NCBI GenBank assembly: GCA_040880585.1
Contig: JBBDID010000019.1
Location: 62,001 to 126,000, forward strand
DNA length: 64,000 nt
Direction of reading: 5' to 3'
DNA from: Paracrocinitomix sp040880585
Lineage (GTDB): Bacteria > Bacteroidota > Bacteroidia > Flavobacteriales_D > Crocinitomicaceae
Part shown: positions 44,601 to 53,476 of the stretch, one piece after another
How positions within the stretch are numbered: the first letter of the stretch is position 1
Layout: each line of letters begins with the position of its first letter
Notes under the pieces: model-generated
What the model saw: the letters and a program-made list of their open reading frames with translations, nothing else
What the model was told of the DNA's origin: nothing
Database searches by the model: none
Position numbers and translations under genes: made by a program

Positions 44601-46207
44601 AAACCTTTGAAATTGAAGAAGTAACCAATCAGTTTACAAATACTAATTTGGTAGATACCCGCATCATTGCAAAATACGCCAGGGCGTATTTAAAATCCTA
44701 CTTTAAAAAGGTAAATGCTGTAAACGGTAAAATAACAGATACACTAAGAAAAATGTGGGGGTTAGAAGGTGAGTATGAACAAAAAGACAGAAGTAATCAT
44801 ATACACCATTGTATTGATGCGGTGACTGTAGCTTGTATTGAAAGAGGAATCGTAAACAGAATATCAGAAGCCTTTCATAAGTACGAAAGTGATTATTTCA
44901 AAGGCAACGATAACCCAAAGTATAGGGTCAAAGCTCCAATGGACAATTTTATTGAAAGAATGCATAATCTGCACAAGGAAGTATTTGTGTATCACCGAAA
45001 AATAGATCGGATAAAACCTTTACTGGAATCACTGGAAAAAGGAAATACGTCAAAGCAAAACTTAAGGGGTAAGTTAAATAGTCAGAATCCTTATGCGCAT
45101 ATAGAGAGGAATGGAGAGTTAATCTTTGCTAAACGAGAACCTATTAGCAAAATATCTGGAAAGGATATTGAAAATATTGTGGACGAAGGAGTCAAGAAAA
45201 GGCTGCTAGATTTAGCTGCCACTAAGGGGTGGGAGAAATTAATGGAGTTTCAGGTCAAGGAAGATGAAAATGCCGCTGAAAAAGAATTGGAGCATAAAAA
45301 AACCACCGCATTTAAGGTCTATGAGAAACTCAAAAAAGCTAAAGCAAATAAAACACTCATCAAATCCGATTTAGCAGAAACACAGTTGGGAACTGATTTT
45401 CATGACATAGTCTCACTAATCAATGAGATTTATCAGGCGATTCAGGAAAACGATTTGGAAGAAAATAAAAAGATTCGATTAAAAGAAAAGGTAGAAAAAG
45501 AAGTAAACGACATTGTTAGATCCAAAGGACTGGATATTTTACTAAAGGATAGTGAAGCCATTATTCTACCTGAGTATTATGATGAAGAAAAAGGAAAACA
45601 AATTGGCAAAATGGTAATTAAAAAGATTCGTCTGAAATCCTCCGTATCTAACCTTAAAGACTATAAATATAAAGAGTATAGGGAAATTGACAGGTCAAAG
45701 TTCGAATATAAACAAGATTACTATTTTGATAAAGAAAGTTATACGAATTATGAGGCAAGAATTTATGGCGATTTAATTCCTGATGAAAATGGGAAAATCA
45801 GTAAAAGAGATTATGTGTTGATTAACCATTATAATATTGTCAAAAATGTCTTTGAAATAGAGAATGGAACCCCGATTTTGAAACTACATCAAGATGACAT
45901 GTTTTTAGTGTTTGATAAAAGTCCGACTGATGAAATTATATGGGAGGATAAAATGGATATACAAAATCGGTTATTTAAAGTCGTAAAATTTAATGAAAAT
46001 GGTGTTATTGTTTTGGCTCGGCATAATTACGCTTCAGGAAACGTGGATAGTGCAAAAGCTGTTGGAACTGAAAGTAATCTAGCTAATATTACCGAAGTAG
46101 TTCTAAGACGAAGTCCTTCAACATTGAAGGTGATCCCGGCGAAAATTGATACGCTCGGTAAAATTGATATTGAGTATTCCAAAGAATATATAGAACGTTA
46201 TTCTTAA
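41603..46207 (+). CDS. cas9: CRISPR-associated endonuclease Cas9, type II-C, large Bacteroidota form
   Basis: RNA-guided DNA nuclease, 1534 aa, within the range of Bacteroidota II-C Cas9 and longer than Neisseria Cas9 (about 1080). RuvC-I Asp9 (GLDLGTNS), Arg-rich bridge helix at 59-80 (AERRGFRGTRRRLSRI), RuvC-II Glu795 (VNIEVAGE), HNH His882 in TFDIEHTIPRS, and RuvC-III HHCIDAVTVA with Asp1072 are all present, so both nuclease sites look intact. Operon order cas9-cas1-cas2 without csn2 or cas4 fits II-C. A RAYT gene separates it from cas1. Confidence 0.97.
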   Translation: MSKIKLGLDLGTNSIGWAVLEKTEGKYDFLEFRNEDEKLIPTKGSYIFPKGADANENSKAAERRGFRGTRRRLSRIILRKIVTLKVLDEYDLCPPFKQGELNKWKNKRIYPCNNETFIEWQRTGKKNGNSKIEKLKQPYYLRHLAATERDLMDTKQGRLQLGRAFYHLAQRRGYLSNSEEEQTEDHLEKFKIDITNLMEVTSGTGDFWEPFNVILDPLKKKDNKVKKLGNKIIKELGKESSFEKIKEFIQQEFDKPENLGKVMKAIGELTKKIDKAAEIGECAPTMGSYFYSIYAKEDKKTGLITKIRGRYTHREEHYLKEFDRICCVQNLDGIDENYSIEEPAKRYSGLVLKLYNAIFYQRPLKSQKGLVAKCPFEPKRKRIAISHPLFEEFRMWESINRIKIGRSQNAKLDFLNADEKDTIKLLFLQKTDFEFSKIAKKLSGDNTYCYIKYPDKVYFKGEIIEGGVAEVFFNFPVDKKFSACPTISDLKRILGEDTYNSIPLLNTGYKEEKGKKQVSIEDIWHCLFSDEIGKKDKKEVRRVFAKKHLNLNEEGIEGFSKIKLTKGYGSLSKAALKKIIPFLEKGEIYSHAVFLANVSEVLGRQLSNEEQEKVNTTITSALKAHQKEKQTNGIINNYINHIKEHKESLGNNVLSIEEHRKDLNQEIVNWLGESRYIALSVSEQTKIQEDCWNRFSRVAMDQLPKDISYLSTLTIPEFISEKLTQSFPSDKIDVYKLYHPSAMESYEPVDKKLENPEISSIKNPVFNRAMHQIKRLCNELIRKGVVDKDTEVNIEVAGEINSASYRRALTQWQKEQETIRDWAKKEIIKTYPKECRDEINPSDNDVIKYLFWKEQNHKCLYTGKEIPICEFLGGKTTFDIEHTIPRSKFHDNSLINKTLADAEFNRKIKQETLPALLKKSYKGVQINGDSIISNRDSNLRAYSLKGTTPHWNVDLDTLKREYRKFKTAAKATSDPVSHDEIMTKAHYTKLKLDYLSNKHKTFEIEEVTNQFTNTNLVDTRIIAKYARAYLKSYFKKVNAVNGKITDTLRKMWGLEGEYEQKDRSNHIHHCIDAVTVACIERGIVNRISEAFHKYESDYFKGNDNPKYRVKAPMDNFIERMHNLHKEVFVYHRKIDRIKPLLESLEKGNTSKQNLRGKLNSQNPYAHIERNGELIFAKREPISKISGKDIENIVDEGVKKRLLDLAATKGWEKLMEFQVKEDENAAEKELEHKKTTAFKVYEKLKKAKANKTLIKSDLAETQLGTDFHDIVSLINEIYQAIQENDLEENKKIRLKEKVEKEVNDIVRSKGLDILLKDSEAIILPEYYDEEKGKQIGKMVIKKIRLKSSVSNLKDYKYKEYREIDRSKFEYKQDYYFDKESYTNYEARIYGDLIPDENGKISKRDYVLINHYNIVKNVFEIENGTPILKLHQDDMFLVFDKSPTDEIIWEDKMDIQNRLFKVVKFNENGVIVLARHNYASGNVDSAKAVGTESNLANITEVVLRRSPSTLKVIPAKIDTLGKIDIEYSKEYIERYS

Positions 46208-46376
46208 GAAAAACATTCAGGCCAAATCCAACAACTCTAATCCATGAAAAAAGACTCCATAAAATTTACCGGCTAGGAATTCAGGTTAATTATGGGTATA
46301 AATTGGTTGCCTGGGGCGGGTGTTTTGTATCATGCGTTTGGCAAAAAAATAAAATAATTATTTAAAAAGTTAACCC

Positions 46377-46413
46377 TTAACCCTGAAAGGGCTCTGAGCC
46401 CTTTCAGGGTTAA
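46377..46413. repeat. REP palindrome left of the RAYT gene
   Basis: Perfect 17-bp arms (TTAACCCTGAAAGGGCT and complement) with a 3-base loop CTG, 15 bases before the RAYT ATG. Confidence 0.8.
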
Positions 46414-46428
46414 CTTTAAAGCAAAAAA

Positions 46429-47082
46429 ATGAAGGATAAGGTAAGTTTAATGGCGCCTGAAGGGGTTTATCATCTTTATAATCGAGCCAATGGTAATGAG
46501 AAACTCTTTCTTTCAGATGATAATTACCGGTATTTTTTGAGGGGGTATCAAAACTATATTGCTCCAATAGCAACCACCTATTGTTATTGTTTAATGCCGA
46601 ACCATTTTCATTTTTTAATAGCGCTAAAATCAGAAGAAGAATTGGAGGCGTTTTTTATTCAAAAAGCGAAAAATCATCTTAAGAGCAAAACCCTTTCAGG
46701 TCTGCAAGACCTGAAAGGGTTGGAGCGATTAGATTATTTATCGAAGAAAGTCAGCTTCCAATTCTCGCATTTTTTTAACTCCTATTCCCAGGCATTTAAC
46801 AAGCAGCAAAACAGACGAGGCAGCCTTTTTATGAAACCATTTAAGCGCATCCCTGTTACTGATCAACGATACTTGCTGCAATTGGTACGTTATATCCATC
46901 AAAATCCGGTTGAAGCAAATCTCTGCTCAAACTGCCATGAATGGCCTTACTCATCCTACAAATCATTAATAGATGGGAATTCCTCATTTATTGATGCAAA
47001 TACCGTTATCAACTGGTTTGATGATGTTGAAAATTTTATTTATTGCCATAGAAATTCCAATCATATAGAATTTAACTGGTAA
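46429..47082 (+). CDS. REP-associated tyrosine transposase (RAYT)
   Basis: 217 aa, Y1 HUH-type transposase that acts on REP palindromes. The HUH motif is His59-Phe-His61 (CLMPNHFHFLI); the likely catalytic Tyr is Y119 (FFNSYSQAFNK), followed by RRGSLFMKPFKR and VRYIHQNPVEA. It lies inside the cas operon, with REP-like palindromes on both sides and one inside its own frame (residues 87-98). It may be active or domesticated. Confidence 0.88.
   Translation: MKDKVSLMAPEGVYHLYNRANGNEKLFLSDDNYRYFLRGYQNYIAPIATTYCYCLMPNHFHFLIALKSEEELEAFFIQKAKNHLKSKTLSGLQDLKGLERLDYLSKKVSFQFSHFFNSYSQAFNKQQNRRGSLFMKPFKRIPVTDQRYLLQLVRYIHQNPVEANLCSNCHEWPYSSYKSLIDGNSSFIDANTVINWFDDVENFIYCHRNSNHIEFNW
46689..46721. repeat. 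REP palindrome inside the RAYT coding sequence
   Basis: Perfect 15-bp arms AACCCTTTCAGGTCT with loop GCA. It is in frame and encodes KTLSGLQDLKGL, an insert between the HUH part and the catalytic Tyr. Confidence 0.8.
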
Positions 47083-47092
47083 TCCTCGTTAA

Positions 47093-47301
47093 CCCGCAAC
47101 CCCGAAAGGGTTTCAAACCGCAACCCCGAAAGGGTTTCAAACCGCAACCCCGAAAGGGTTTCAAACCGCAACNNNNNNNNNNNNNNNNNNNNNNNNNNNN
47201 NNNNNNNNNNNNNNNNNNNNNNNNNNNNNNNNNNNNNNNNNNNNNNNNNNNNNNNNNNNNNNNNNNNNNNNNCCCGAAAGGGTTTCAAACCCTTTCGGGG
47301 T
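47093..47301. repeat. Tandem REP-like units right of the RAYT gene
   Basis: A 24-base unit (aaccccgaaagggtttcaaa plus ccgc) repeats at least three times, is cut by a gap, and ends in a palindrome cccgaaagggtttc / aaaccctttcggg. Confidence 0.8.
47173..47272. other. Scaffold gap (100 N) in REP units
   Basis: Exactly 100 N inside the tandem 24-base repeats between the RAYT gene and cas1. Confidence 0.95.
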
Positions 47302-47378
47302 TAAGGCAGAATTAAGGAACGAGATAACCTTTTGAAAAACAGACCCGTTTAATAAAAGCATACTATTATTTATTGGTT

Positions 47379-48272
47379 ATGCTTAAACGAACACTTTTCT
47401 TTGGCAACCCTTACCATATCAGCACCCGCGACTTGCAGCTACATGTAGTTGAGAAAGATACGGGTGAAATAAAAACCGTTCCTGTTGAGGATATCGGTTT
47501 TATTGTTTTTGAACATCCGCACATTACATTTACTCAAAGTGTGATGCAGTTACTGGCCGAGAATAATACCGCAGTAATTTTTTGCGATCAGAAATTCCAC
47601 CCTTCTTCTATGTTATTTCATCTGGATACCCATTATATCCAAACTGAAAAGTTCAAACATCAGATCAATGCTTCAGAGCCTTTGAAAAAACAACTTTGGC
47701 AGCAAACGGTAAAACAAAAGATCGTTAATCAGGCAGATGTGCTTACTATGCAACAAAAGGATGCGGAAGCTTTATACTATAAAGCAAAACAGGTAAAAAG
47801 CGGAGATAGTACCAATGAAGAAGCAAAAGCTGCAAGGCAGTATTGGACCCGGTTATTCGGAGAAAGCTTTAGAAGGGAACGATTCGGTGAAGCCCCCAAC
47901 CCGGCATTGAACTATGGCTATGCCATTTTACGGGCAGCAACGGCAAGAGCGCTTGCGGGGACGGGCTTATTGTGCACGCTCGGTATTCACCACCGCAATA
48001 AATACAATTCCTTTTGTCTGGCAGATGATGTCATGGAGCCTTACCGACCATTTGTAGATGAAACGGTTTATAGTATGCATCACGGAGGATTGGATTGTCT
48101 TGACCTGGGAAAAGCAGAAAAGGCAGAACTACTTTCCCTGCTGACCAGAGATGTGATCATGAATGAACAGGTGAGTCCGTTAATGGTGGCATTGAGTAGA
48201 ACATGCAGTTCACTGGCGAAATGTTTTGAGGGTTCAGCCAGAAAAATTGTTTATCCAACCTTCAGGATATGA
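47379..48272 (+). CDS. cas1: Cas1 integrase, type II
   Basis: Integrates new spacers with Cas2. From ATG 47379 (MLKRTLFFGNPYHIS) 297 aa; a TTG two codons earlier is possible. Family features: LFFGNPYHISTRDLQL, a catalytic Glu near ARQYWTRLFGESF, NPALNYGYAILRA, GIHHRNKYNSFCLADDVMEPYRP with His and Asp ligands split by a few residues. Overlaps cas2 by four bases. Confidence 0.95.
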   Translation: MLKRTLFFGNPYHISTRDLQLHVVEKDTGEIKTVPVEDIGFIVFEHPHITFTQSVMQLLAENNTAVIFCDQKFHPSSMLFHLDTHYIQTEKFKHQINASEPLKKQLWQQTVKQKIVNQADVLTMQQKDAEALYYKAKQVKSGDSTNEEAKAARQYWTRLFGESFRRERFGEAPNPALNYGYAILRAATARALAGTGLLCTLGIHHRNKYNSFCLADDVMEPYRPFVDETVYSMHHGGLDCLDLGKAEKAELLSLLTRDVIMNEQVSPLMVALSRTCSSLAKCFEGSARKIVYPTFRI

Positions 48273-48607
48273 GACACCAACGATTAAACGCCTATCGCAT
48301 CATGTGGTTATTTGTTTTTTTTGATCTGCCTACCAATACCAAAAAGGAAAGACGCACGGCTCAACAGTTTCGAAAAAAATTGAAAAAGGATGGCTTTACC
48401 ATGATGCAGTATTCTGTTTACACCCGTCATTGTGCCAGTTTTGAAAGTGCTCAGGTTCATTTGAAGCGCATAAACGCTATGATCCCAAAGGCCGGGCAAG
48501 TCAGTATATTACAAATAACCGATAAACAATATGGAAATATCCTTAATTTTTGGGGTGCTGCTACCAAGCCCATGGAGAGCAGTCCTCAGCAACTGGAATT
48601 ATTTTAA
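48269..48607 (+). CDS. cas2: Cas2, spacer-acquisition partner
   Basis: 112 aa. The ferredoxin-like fold starts RIMWLFVFFDLPTNTKKER with the metal-binding Asp, followed by FTMMQYSVYTRHC. ATG overlaps the cas1 stop (ATGA). It is the last cas gene; no csn2 or cas4 follows, so the system is II-C. Confidence 0.95.
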   Translation: MRHQRLNAYRIMWLFVFFDLPTNTKKERRTAQQFRKKLKKDGFTMMQYSVYTRHCASFESAQVHLKRINAMIPKAGQVSILQITDKQYGNILNFWGAATKPMESSPQQLELF

Positions 48608-48756
48608 ATTAAACCCTGTGACAGGGTTTAAAACCCTGTCAGGATTTAAAATCAAAAAAAAAGCGGAATCAAGGCCATTTGCTTCCTTAAAACCGCTTTT
48701 TTCAATACGACATTTTTTTGTAATAGACTAATTACCAATCTGCTATTCTGCGCGGT
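48608..48756. promoter_or_regulatory. Spacer between cas2 and the array: REP half-palindromes and a two-way terminator
   Basis: Holds aaaccctgtgacagggttt and a further ccctgtcagg (REP-like), then a hairpin with arms aaaaagcgg/ccgcttttt and inner aagg/cctt at about 48655-48702 with T-tracts on both strands. It probably ends both the cas transcript and the minus-strand crRNA transcript. If a leader exists for the array, this is the only free space for it. Confidence 0.6.
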
Positions 48757-50760
48757 AATGTCGTCATTCTTTTTCTTTAATCAAACCACAACCTTTTGTT
48801 TCGGCTTTAGCTTTTTTATCGCAATGTCGTCATTCTTTTTCTTTAATCAAACCACAACTGATCTATAATATTAATCATTTGATTTAAAAATGTCGTCATT
48901 CTTTTTCTTTAATCAAACCACAACTGCAAATGATTTTAATTGGTTATGATACTAAATGTCGTCATTCTTTTTCTTTAATCAAACCACAACGTCAAAAGTC
49001 TTTCAAACGTTTGTTTAATTAATGTCGTCATTCTTTTTCTTTAATCAAACCACAACCGTCTTAGGCAGTTACTTCTTGGCTACAATAATGTCGTCATTCT
49101 TTTTCTTTAATCAAACCACAACTAAATGTCCGGGTGCATTTCCTTTAAATTTAATGTCGTCATTCTTTTTCTTTAATCAAACCACAACGCCATACATCTT
49201 ACTATACACAAGGGATAAAATGTCGTCATTCTTTTTCTTTAATCAAACCACAACCTAATATAAGTAGTCTCACATGCTTTTTCAAATGTCGTCATTCTTT
49301 TTCTTTAATCAAACCACAACGCACTAATTCAACTCCTGAAAAAAAGGCAGAATGTCGTCATTCTTTTTCTTTAATCAAACCACAACGGGAGCGCGCCCAT
49401 TGTCTGCTAATTGTAAAATGTCGTCATTCTTTTTCTTTAATCAAACCACAACAAACCGCATATCAAAGCCTTAATGATTTTTAATGTCGTCATTCTTTTT
49501 CTTTAATCAAACCACAACTGAAACCTCAGACAATTCATCTATTTCACAAATGTCGTCATTCTTTTTCTTTAATCAAACCACAACGAACTAATTCAACTCC
49601 TGAAAAAAAGGCAGAATGTCGTCATTCTTTTTCTTTAATCAAACCACAACTACTTTCCTTCTTACCGTTTTAACACTTTAAATGTCGTCATTCTTTTTCT
49701 TTAATCAAACCACAACGTATTCTTAAAGGATCGGCAGAGCAGATTAAATGTCGTCATTCTTTTTCTTTAATCAAACCACAACATAGGGTATTTATACCAT
49801 AGAAAAAAAACAAATGTCGTCATTCTTTTTCTTTAATCAAACCACAACTCAATAGTTGCATTAGTAATTAACATAAAAAATGTCGTCATTCTTTTTCTTT
49901 AATCAAACCACAACTCCTTCCAGCTAAAAGCCCGGCTATTTTCTAATGTCGTCATTCTTTTTCTTTAATCAAACCACAACATAATAAAAATAAAGGGCTA
50001 TATTTGTTCTAATGTCGTCATTCTTTTTCTTTAATCAAACCACAACTGGACGGATAGCGCCTATGCTTTGCATCTCAATGTCGTCATTCTTTTTCTTTAA
50101 TCAAACCACAACAGTTCCATAGCAGATAGTTCAGATTTTGAAAATGTCGTCATTCTTTTTCTTTAATCAAACCACAACCTATATTTGTTGAACTAATTAT
50201 AAAAAATAAATGTCGTCATTCTTTTTCTTTAATCAAACCACAACAGAAACAACGGCAGCCACAATTATTGAAGAATGTCGTCATTCTTTTTCTTTAATCA
50301 AACCACAACCATAGCAATCTGTTGGATCAATTGCCCCGCAATGTCGTCATTCTTTTTCTTTAATCAAACCACAACATTTCCTTAAATATTTTAGACAACA
50401 ATATAAATGTCGTCATTCTTTTTCTTTAATCAAACCACAACGTGAAGAAGAAGCATTCAAACTACTTGTGGAATGTCGTCATTCTTTTTCTTTAATCAAA
50501 CCACAACGTTGCTGTTGTTATCATTGGTTACTTGTTCAATGTCGTCATTCTTTTTCTTTAATCAAACCACAACAATACCCAAACTTATACCATCAGGTCT
50601 TTAAATGTCGTCATTCTTTTTCTTTAATCAAACCACAACACTCTACCATCTCAAAATACTCATTTGAAAATGTCGTCATTCTTTTTCTTTAATCAAACCA
50701 CAACAATAATTGGATCTTGTCCAACTCTTCCCATAATGTCGTCATTCTTTTTCTTTAATC
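48757..50760 (-). CRISPR. CRISPR array, 31 repeats / 30 spacers, type II-C
   Basis: Repeat of 36 bases; crRNA-sense (minus) starts GTTGTGGTTTGATTAAAG and ends GACGACATT. Thirty repeats are intact by eye; the last (50735-50760) has lost ten bases at its crRNA 5' end. Spacers are 30 bases except two of 29 (50245-50273 and 50640-50668). Spacers at 49321-49350 and 49585-49614 are identical but for one base. Strand is set from the tracrRNA anti-repeats. Confidence 0.97.
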
Positions 50761-50765
50761 CCGGG

Positions 50766-53291
50766 CTAAAAATTAAATTTCAAATCTCTTTCATCCATGA
50801 TATCAAAAGAAACCTTGAACTGTACATTTTTTTGTTTTTGATCGGTGGGCAATTGTAAAGAGTTATTGGCCCAGCTGAAAATCACATAGGTACCGATTCT
50901 CAATCGGCGTCTTAAGAACTTAAAGGTACGTTCTATGCCGGCAAAAGCTTCGGTATAAAAATAATTGTTATGCTCCGGTAAAAAGAGCATTCCACCGCCA
51001 ACTAATGCTTGAATACCGGTGTTTTTCATAAACGGAATTTTATTGATAATGGCACCGTTAAAGTGGTGGATATAGTGAAACTCCATATAAAAATCCTGGG
51101 TTTGATAAGAGGAATCTAAATTTTGGAAAGAGTAAAGCGGTTGACTTAAGAGGTAACGAAATACGGGGTCACTGTCTGATTCCCGGAAGAATTTTTTGTC
51201 GATATACAAAACGCTGTCCTGATTGACAAACTTACCGGTTCTGAATACATAAAATGATTTTCCGAATGTTCCGATTTGAAATTCTTGTTCTAAAGATGCA
51301 GATAGGTAGTCAAAATCAACGACTGAGTTAAATATTCCACTGTATCCTTTCTCCCAATAAACGGAGAAGGTTGGCCATCTGCTACCCAAAACAACTTTTC
51401 GGTGGGGTTCACTCATGTATTTTTGAAAAGGGGTGTAAGAGATGCTTACATTGGTTCTGAAAGCATTGTATGAGTTAAAGTAAAGAGGCTCGGGATTTTC
51501 TTGTTGCAGGAATTTATCCAAAGAGGTGTTGAAAGTGTAGGAACTATCAAAAGGATAACGGTGTTCCAGCGTGGCGCCGGTGCTCACATATAATCCGTTG
51601 GCTACCTCTATTCTATGCCAGGCTCCGGCTTTATTGTTAAGGTACCAGTTTGAACGACTAAAAGTACCTAGCCAGGAGTTCCAATTGTTGATTAAATCAA
51701 CTTCTTTAGATGCCCAGGCAGACCAGGTTCCAAATCGCTTTGGCGCATAGCGGTGATAAACACGCAATCTGCCACGCGAATCCCAATTGTTAAAGCCAAT
51801 TGTGTAATCCCCACCTACATCAATCCATTGTTCATCTTCCCATTTTTTAAAATATTGAAATCCGGGCCCCATGCGCATCCCACCGGCACCGATAGGTTGG
51901 TAAAAATCTGCTACAGATGAAAAATACCACTGTTCTTTTTTATCCCGGTTTCTATGCTCTATTCCAAACCACAGCACCTTCAAAAAAGTGATTTTATTAA
52001 ATACCGCATCCATAGAATCCAGGTATTTTTCAGAAGTGTACAAAGCGGTTAAGCTGTCCTGTACAAATTTTTTGCGCTGCTCTTCTTTGGTTAAAGGAAC
52101 AGGACGAATTTTACCCCAATAGGTAGAGTCCCGTTTATATGCTTCTTCAGTAGTTACGCCAATTTCGTTCCCAAAAAATTTAGGGGGATAAGAGCGGTTA
52201 AAGTTCCAATTGGAATACGCAACAGTAGTGGTTCCTTTTACCGTCTCTTTGCCATATTTTGTATCGTATTCAAAGGTTTGATCGCGAATTACCCAAAACG
52301 AATCAATTTTTTGATAATTCTGTACAATGTGAAAGTTGTCGTATTTTTTGAGGTTTCCCTTGCGCATAGAGACATCTACTTTGGTCAATACCCACTCTTT
52401 ACGTGAGACCCATAAAAATCCTTCCATGGTAGAAGTTCCAACACTTCGGGGAGATATTTCTATCTTGTAAATGGTGTCTTGATTCTCAAAAAGAATTTCT
52501 TTAAGTCGATATTTGTAGTTGAGAATACCGGCAGGGTGTAAGGGAGAGACAATAGGCGTGCGGTGCAGGTCATATTTTTTGATCAAACTTTCATAAAAAT
52601 TGAAATCTCCGCTGGTGGTGGTTTGAAAATAGATTTGATCCGGTTTGCCTACTTTGTCATAACCCGTTCTGAACTCTTTTATTCCGTTGGGATACTGATA
52701 ATGTTTTTCAAGGTTGATTTCTACAAAGTTCATCCTCTCTTCTCCATTGATCTGTTTCTCGATCTCCTCCTTTTGTTTTTGAAAGAGATCACCGGGTTCT
52801 TCATCCGTCTCTTCTTTCTTATTCTTTTTCTTGAGATCAAAAGTTTCTGTGCCTTTTATATATACATCCACGCTGTATGAATCATATTGGCGGATTAATT
52901 CTTCTTTGTGAGAAATCACATTTTGTACAATTTCCCAGCCTATATTCTTCTTTTTGGTTTCTACTTCTACCGTGTTTAATTCCCGGTTTGCTTGCTTTAG
53001 CCAAACGTGTTGAATGGTAGGTTCAAGATCATTGATGGTCACCTTTATCGTTTGCTCTTCAAAACCAATACAGCGATAAATCACTTCATAAGTTCCCATG
53101 TCACAACCAAAATAATACTTCCCCTCCTCATCTGAAATCGCTCCTAAATTGGTAAAGTTTTTAACGTAGATCTTCACATAGGGTATCGGATTGTTGCTCT
53201 CATCATAGACAAATCCCTGTATGCTTTGCCCAAAAGACAAGTCGGCAAAAAATAAGAAACATGATATGAGAAAAATCCTTAGCAGTTTCAC
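50766..53291 (-). CDS. DUF5686 outer-membrane protein with carboxypeptidase-like domain
   Basis: 841 aa. Signal peptide (FLISCFLFFADLSFGQ), then a carboxypeptidase-D regulatory-like domain (QGFVYDESNNPIPYVKIYV, GAISDEEGKYYF), a DUF5686 N-terminal part (WEIVQNVISHKEELIRQYDSYSV) and a large beta barrel ending MDERDLKFNF. A transport or assembly role is assumed for the family, not shown. Its stop codon TAG is 5 bases from the truncated CRISPR repeat. Confidence 0.85.
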   Translation of the reverse strand: MKLLRIFLISCFLFFADLSFGQSIQGFVYDESNNPIPYVKIYVKNFTNLGAISDEEGKYYFGCDMGTYEVIYRCIGFEEQTIKVTINDLEPTIQHVWLKQANRELNTVEVETKKKNIGWEIVQNVISHKEELIRQYDSYSVDVYIKGTETFDLKKKNKKEETDEEPGDLFQKQKEEIEKQINGEERMNFVEINLEKHYQYPNGIKEFRTGYDKVGKPDQIYFQTTTSGDFNFYESLIKKYDLHRTPIVSPLHPAGILNYKYRLKEILFENQDTIYKIEISPRSVGTSTMEGFLWVSRKEWVLTKVDVSMRKGNLKKYDNFHIVQNYQKIDSFWVIRDQTFEYDTKYGKETVKGTTTVAYSNWNFNRSYPPKFFGNEIGVTTEEAYKRDSTYWGKIRPVPLTKEEQRKKFVQDSLTALYTSEKYLDSMDAVFNKITFLKVLWFGIEHRNRDKKEQWYFSSVADFYQPIGAGGMRMGPGFQYFKKWEDEQWIDVGGDYTIGFNNWDSRGRLRVYHRYAPKRFGTWSAWASKEVDLINNWNSWLGTFSRSNWYLNNKAGAWHRIEVANGLYVSTGATLEHRYPFDSSYTFNTSLDKFLQQENPEPLYFNSYNAFRTNVSISYTPFQKYMSEPHRKVVLGSRWPTFSVYWEKGYSGIFNSVVDFDYLSASLEQEFQIGTFGKSFYVFRTGKFVNQDSVLYIDKKFFRESDSDPVFRYLLSQPLYSFQNLDSSYQTQDFYMEFHYIHHFNGAIINKIPFMKNTGIQALVGGGMLFLPEHNNYFYTEAFAGIERTFKFLRRRLRIGTYVIFSWANNSLQLPTDQKQKNVQFKVSFDIMDERDLKFNF

Positions 53292-53476
53292 GGTTGTTGA
53301 TTAGACACTTTTTGAGGGCACAAAGTTACAGCAAGCTGCAAGAAATTGAAATAAATTATGTTAAAAGGGGAATAAAAATTTTTTGAACAGGGTAGAGAGA
53401 GGGATTCTCCATGCAAAATCACTACTGCCGGTCGGATTTAAAATTAACAACCCTTTTTTATCAGGCAAGTATTTAT

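Noticed and set aside
47061..47361. Minus-strand frames in REP units between RAYT and cas1
   Set aside because: They consist of repeated LRFETLSG-type peptides across the gap and reflect the 24-base unit, not a gene.
49981..50245. Spacers 19 and 22 share CTATATTTGTT, hinting at overlapping protospacers
   Set aside because: The match stops after 11 bases and both spacers are AT-rich, so chance is a sufficient explanation.
48900..50760. Plus-strand reading frames across the CRISPR array
   Set aside because: They arise only because 66 is a multiple of 3, which keeps the repeat in one frame; the peptides just repeat the same words.
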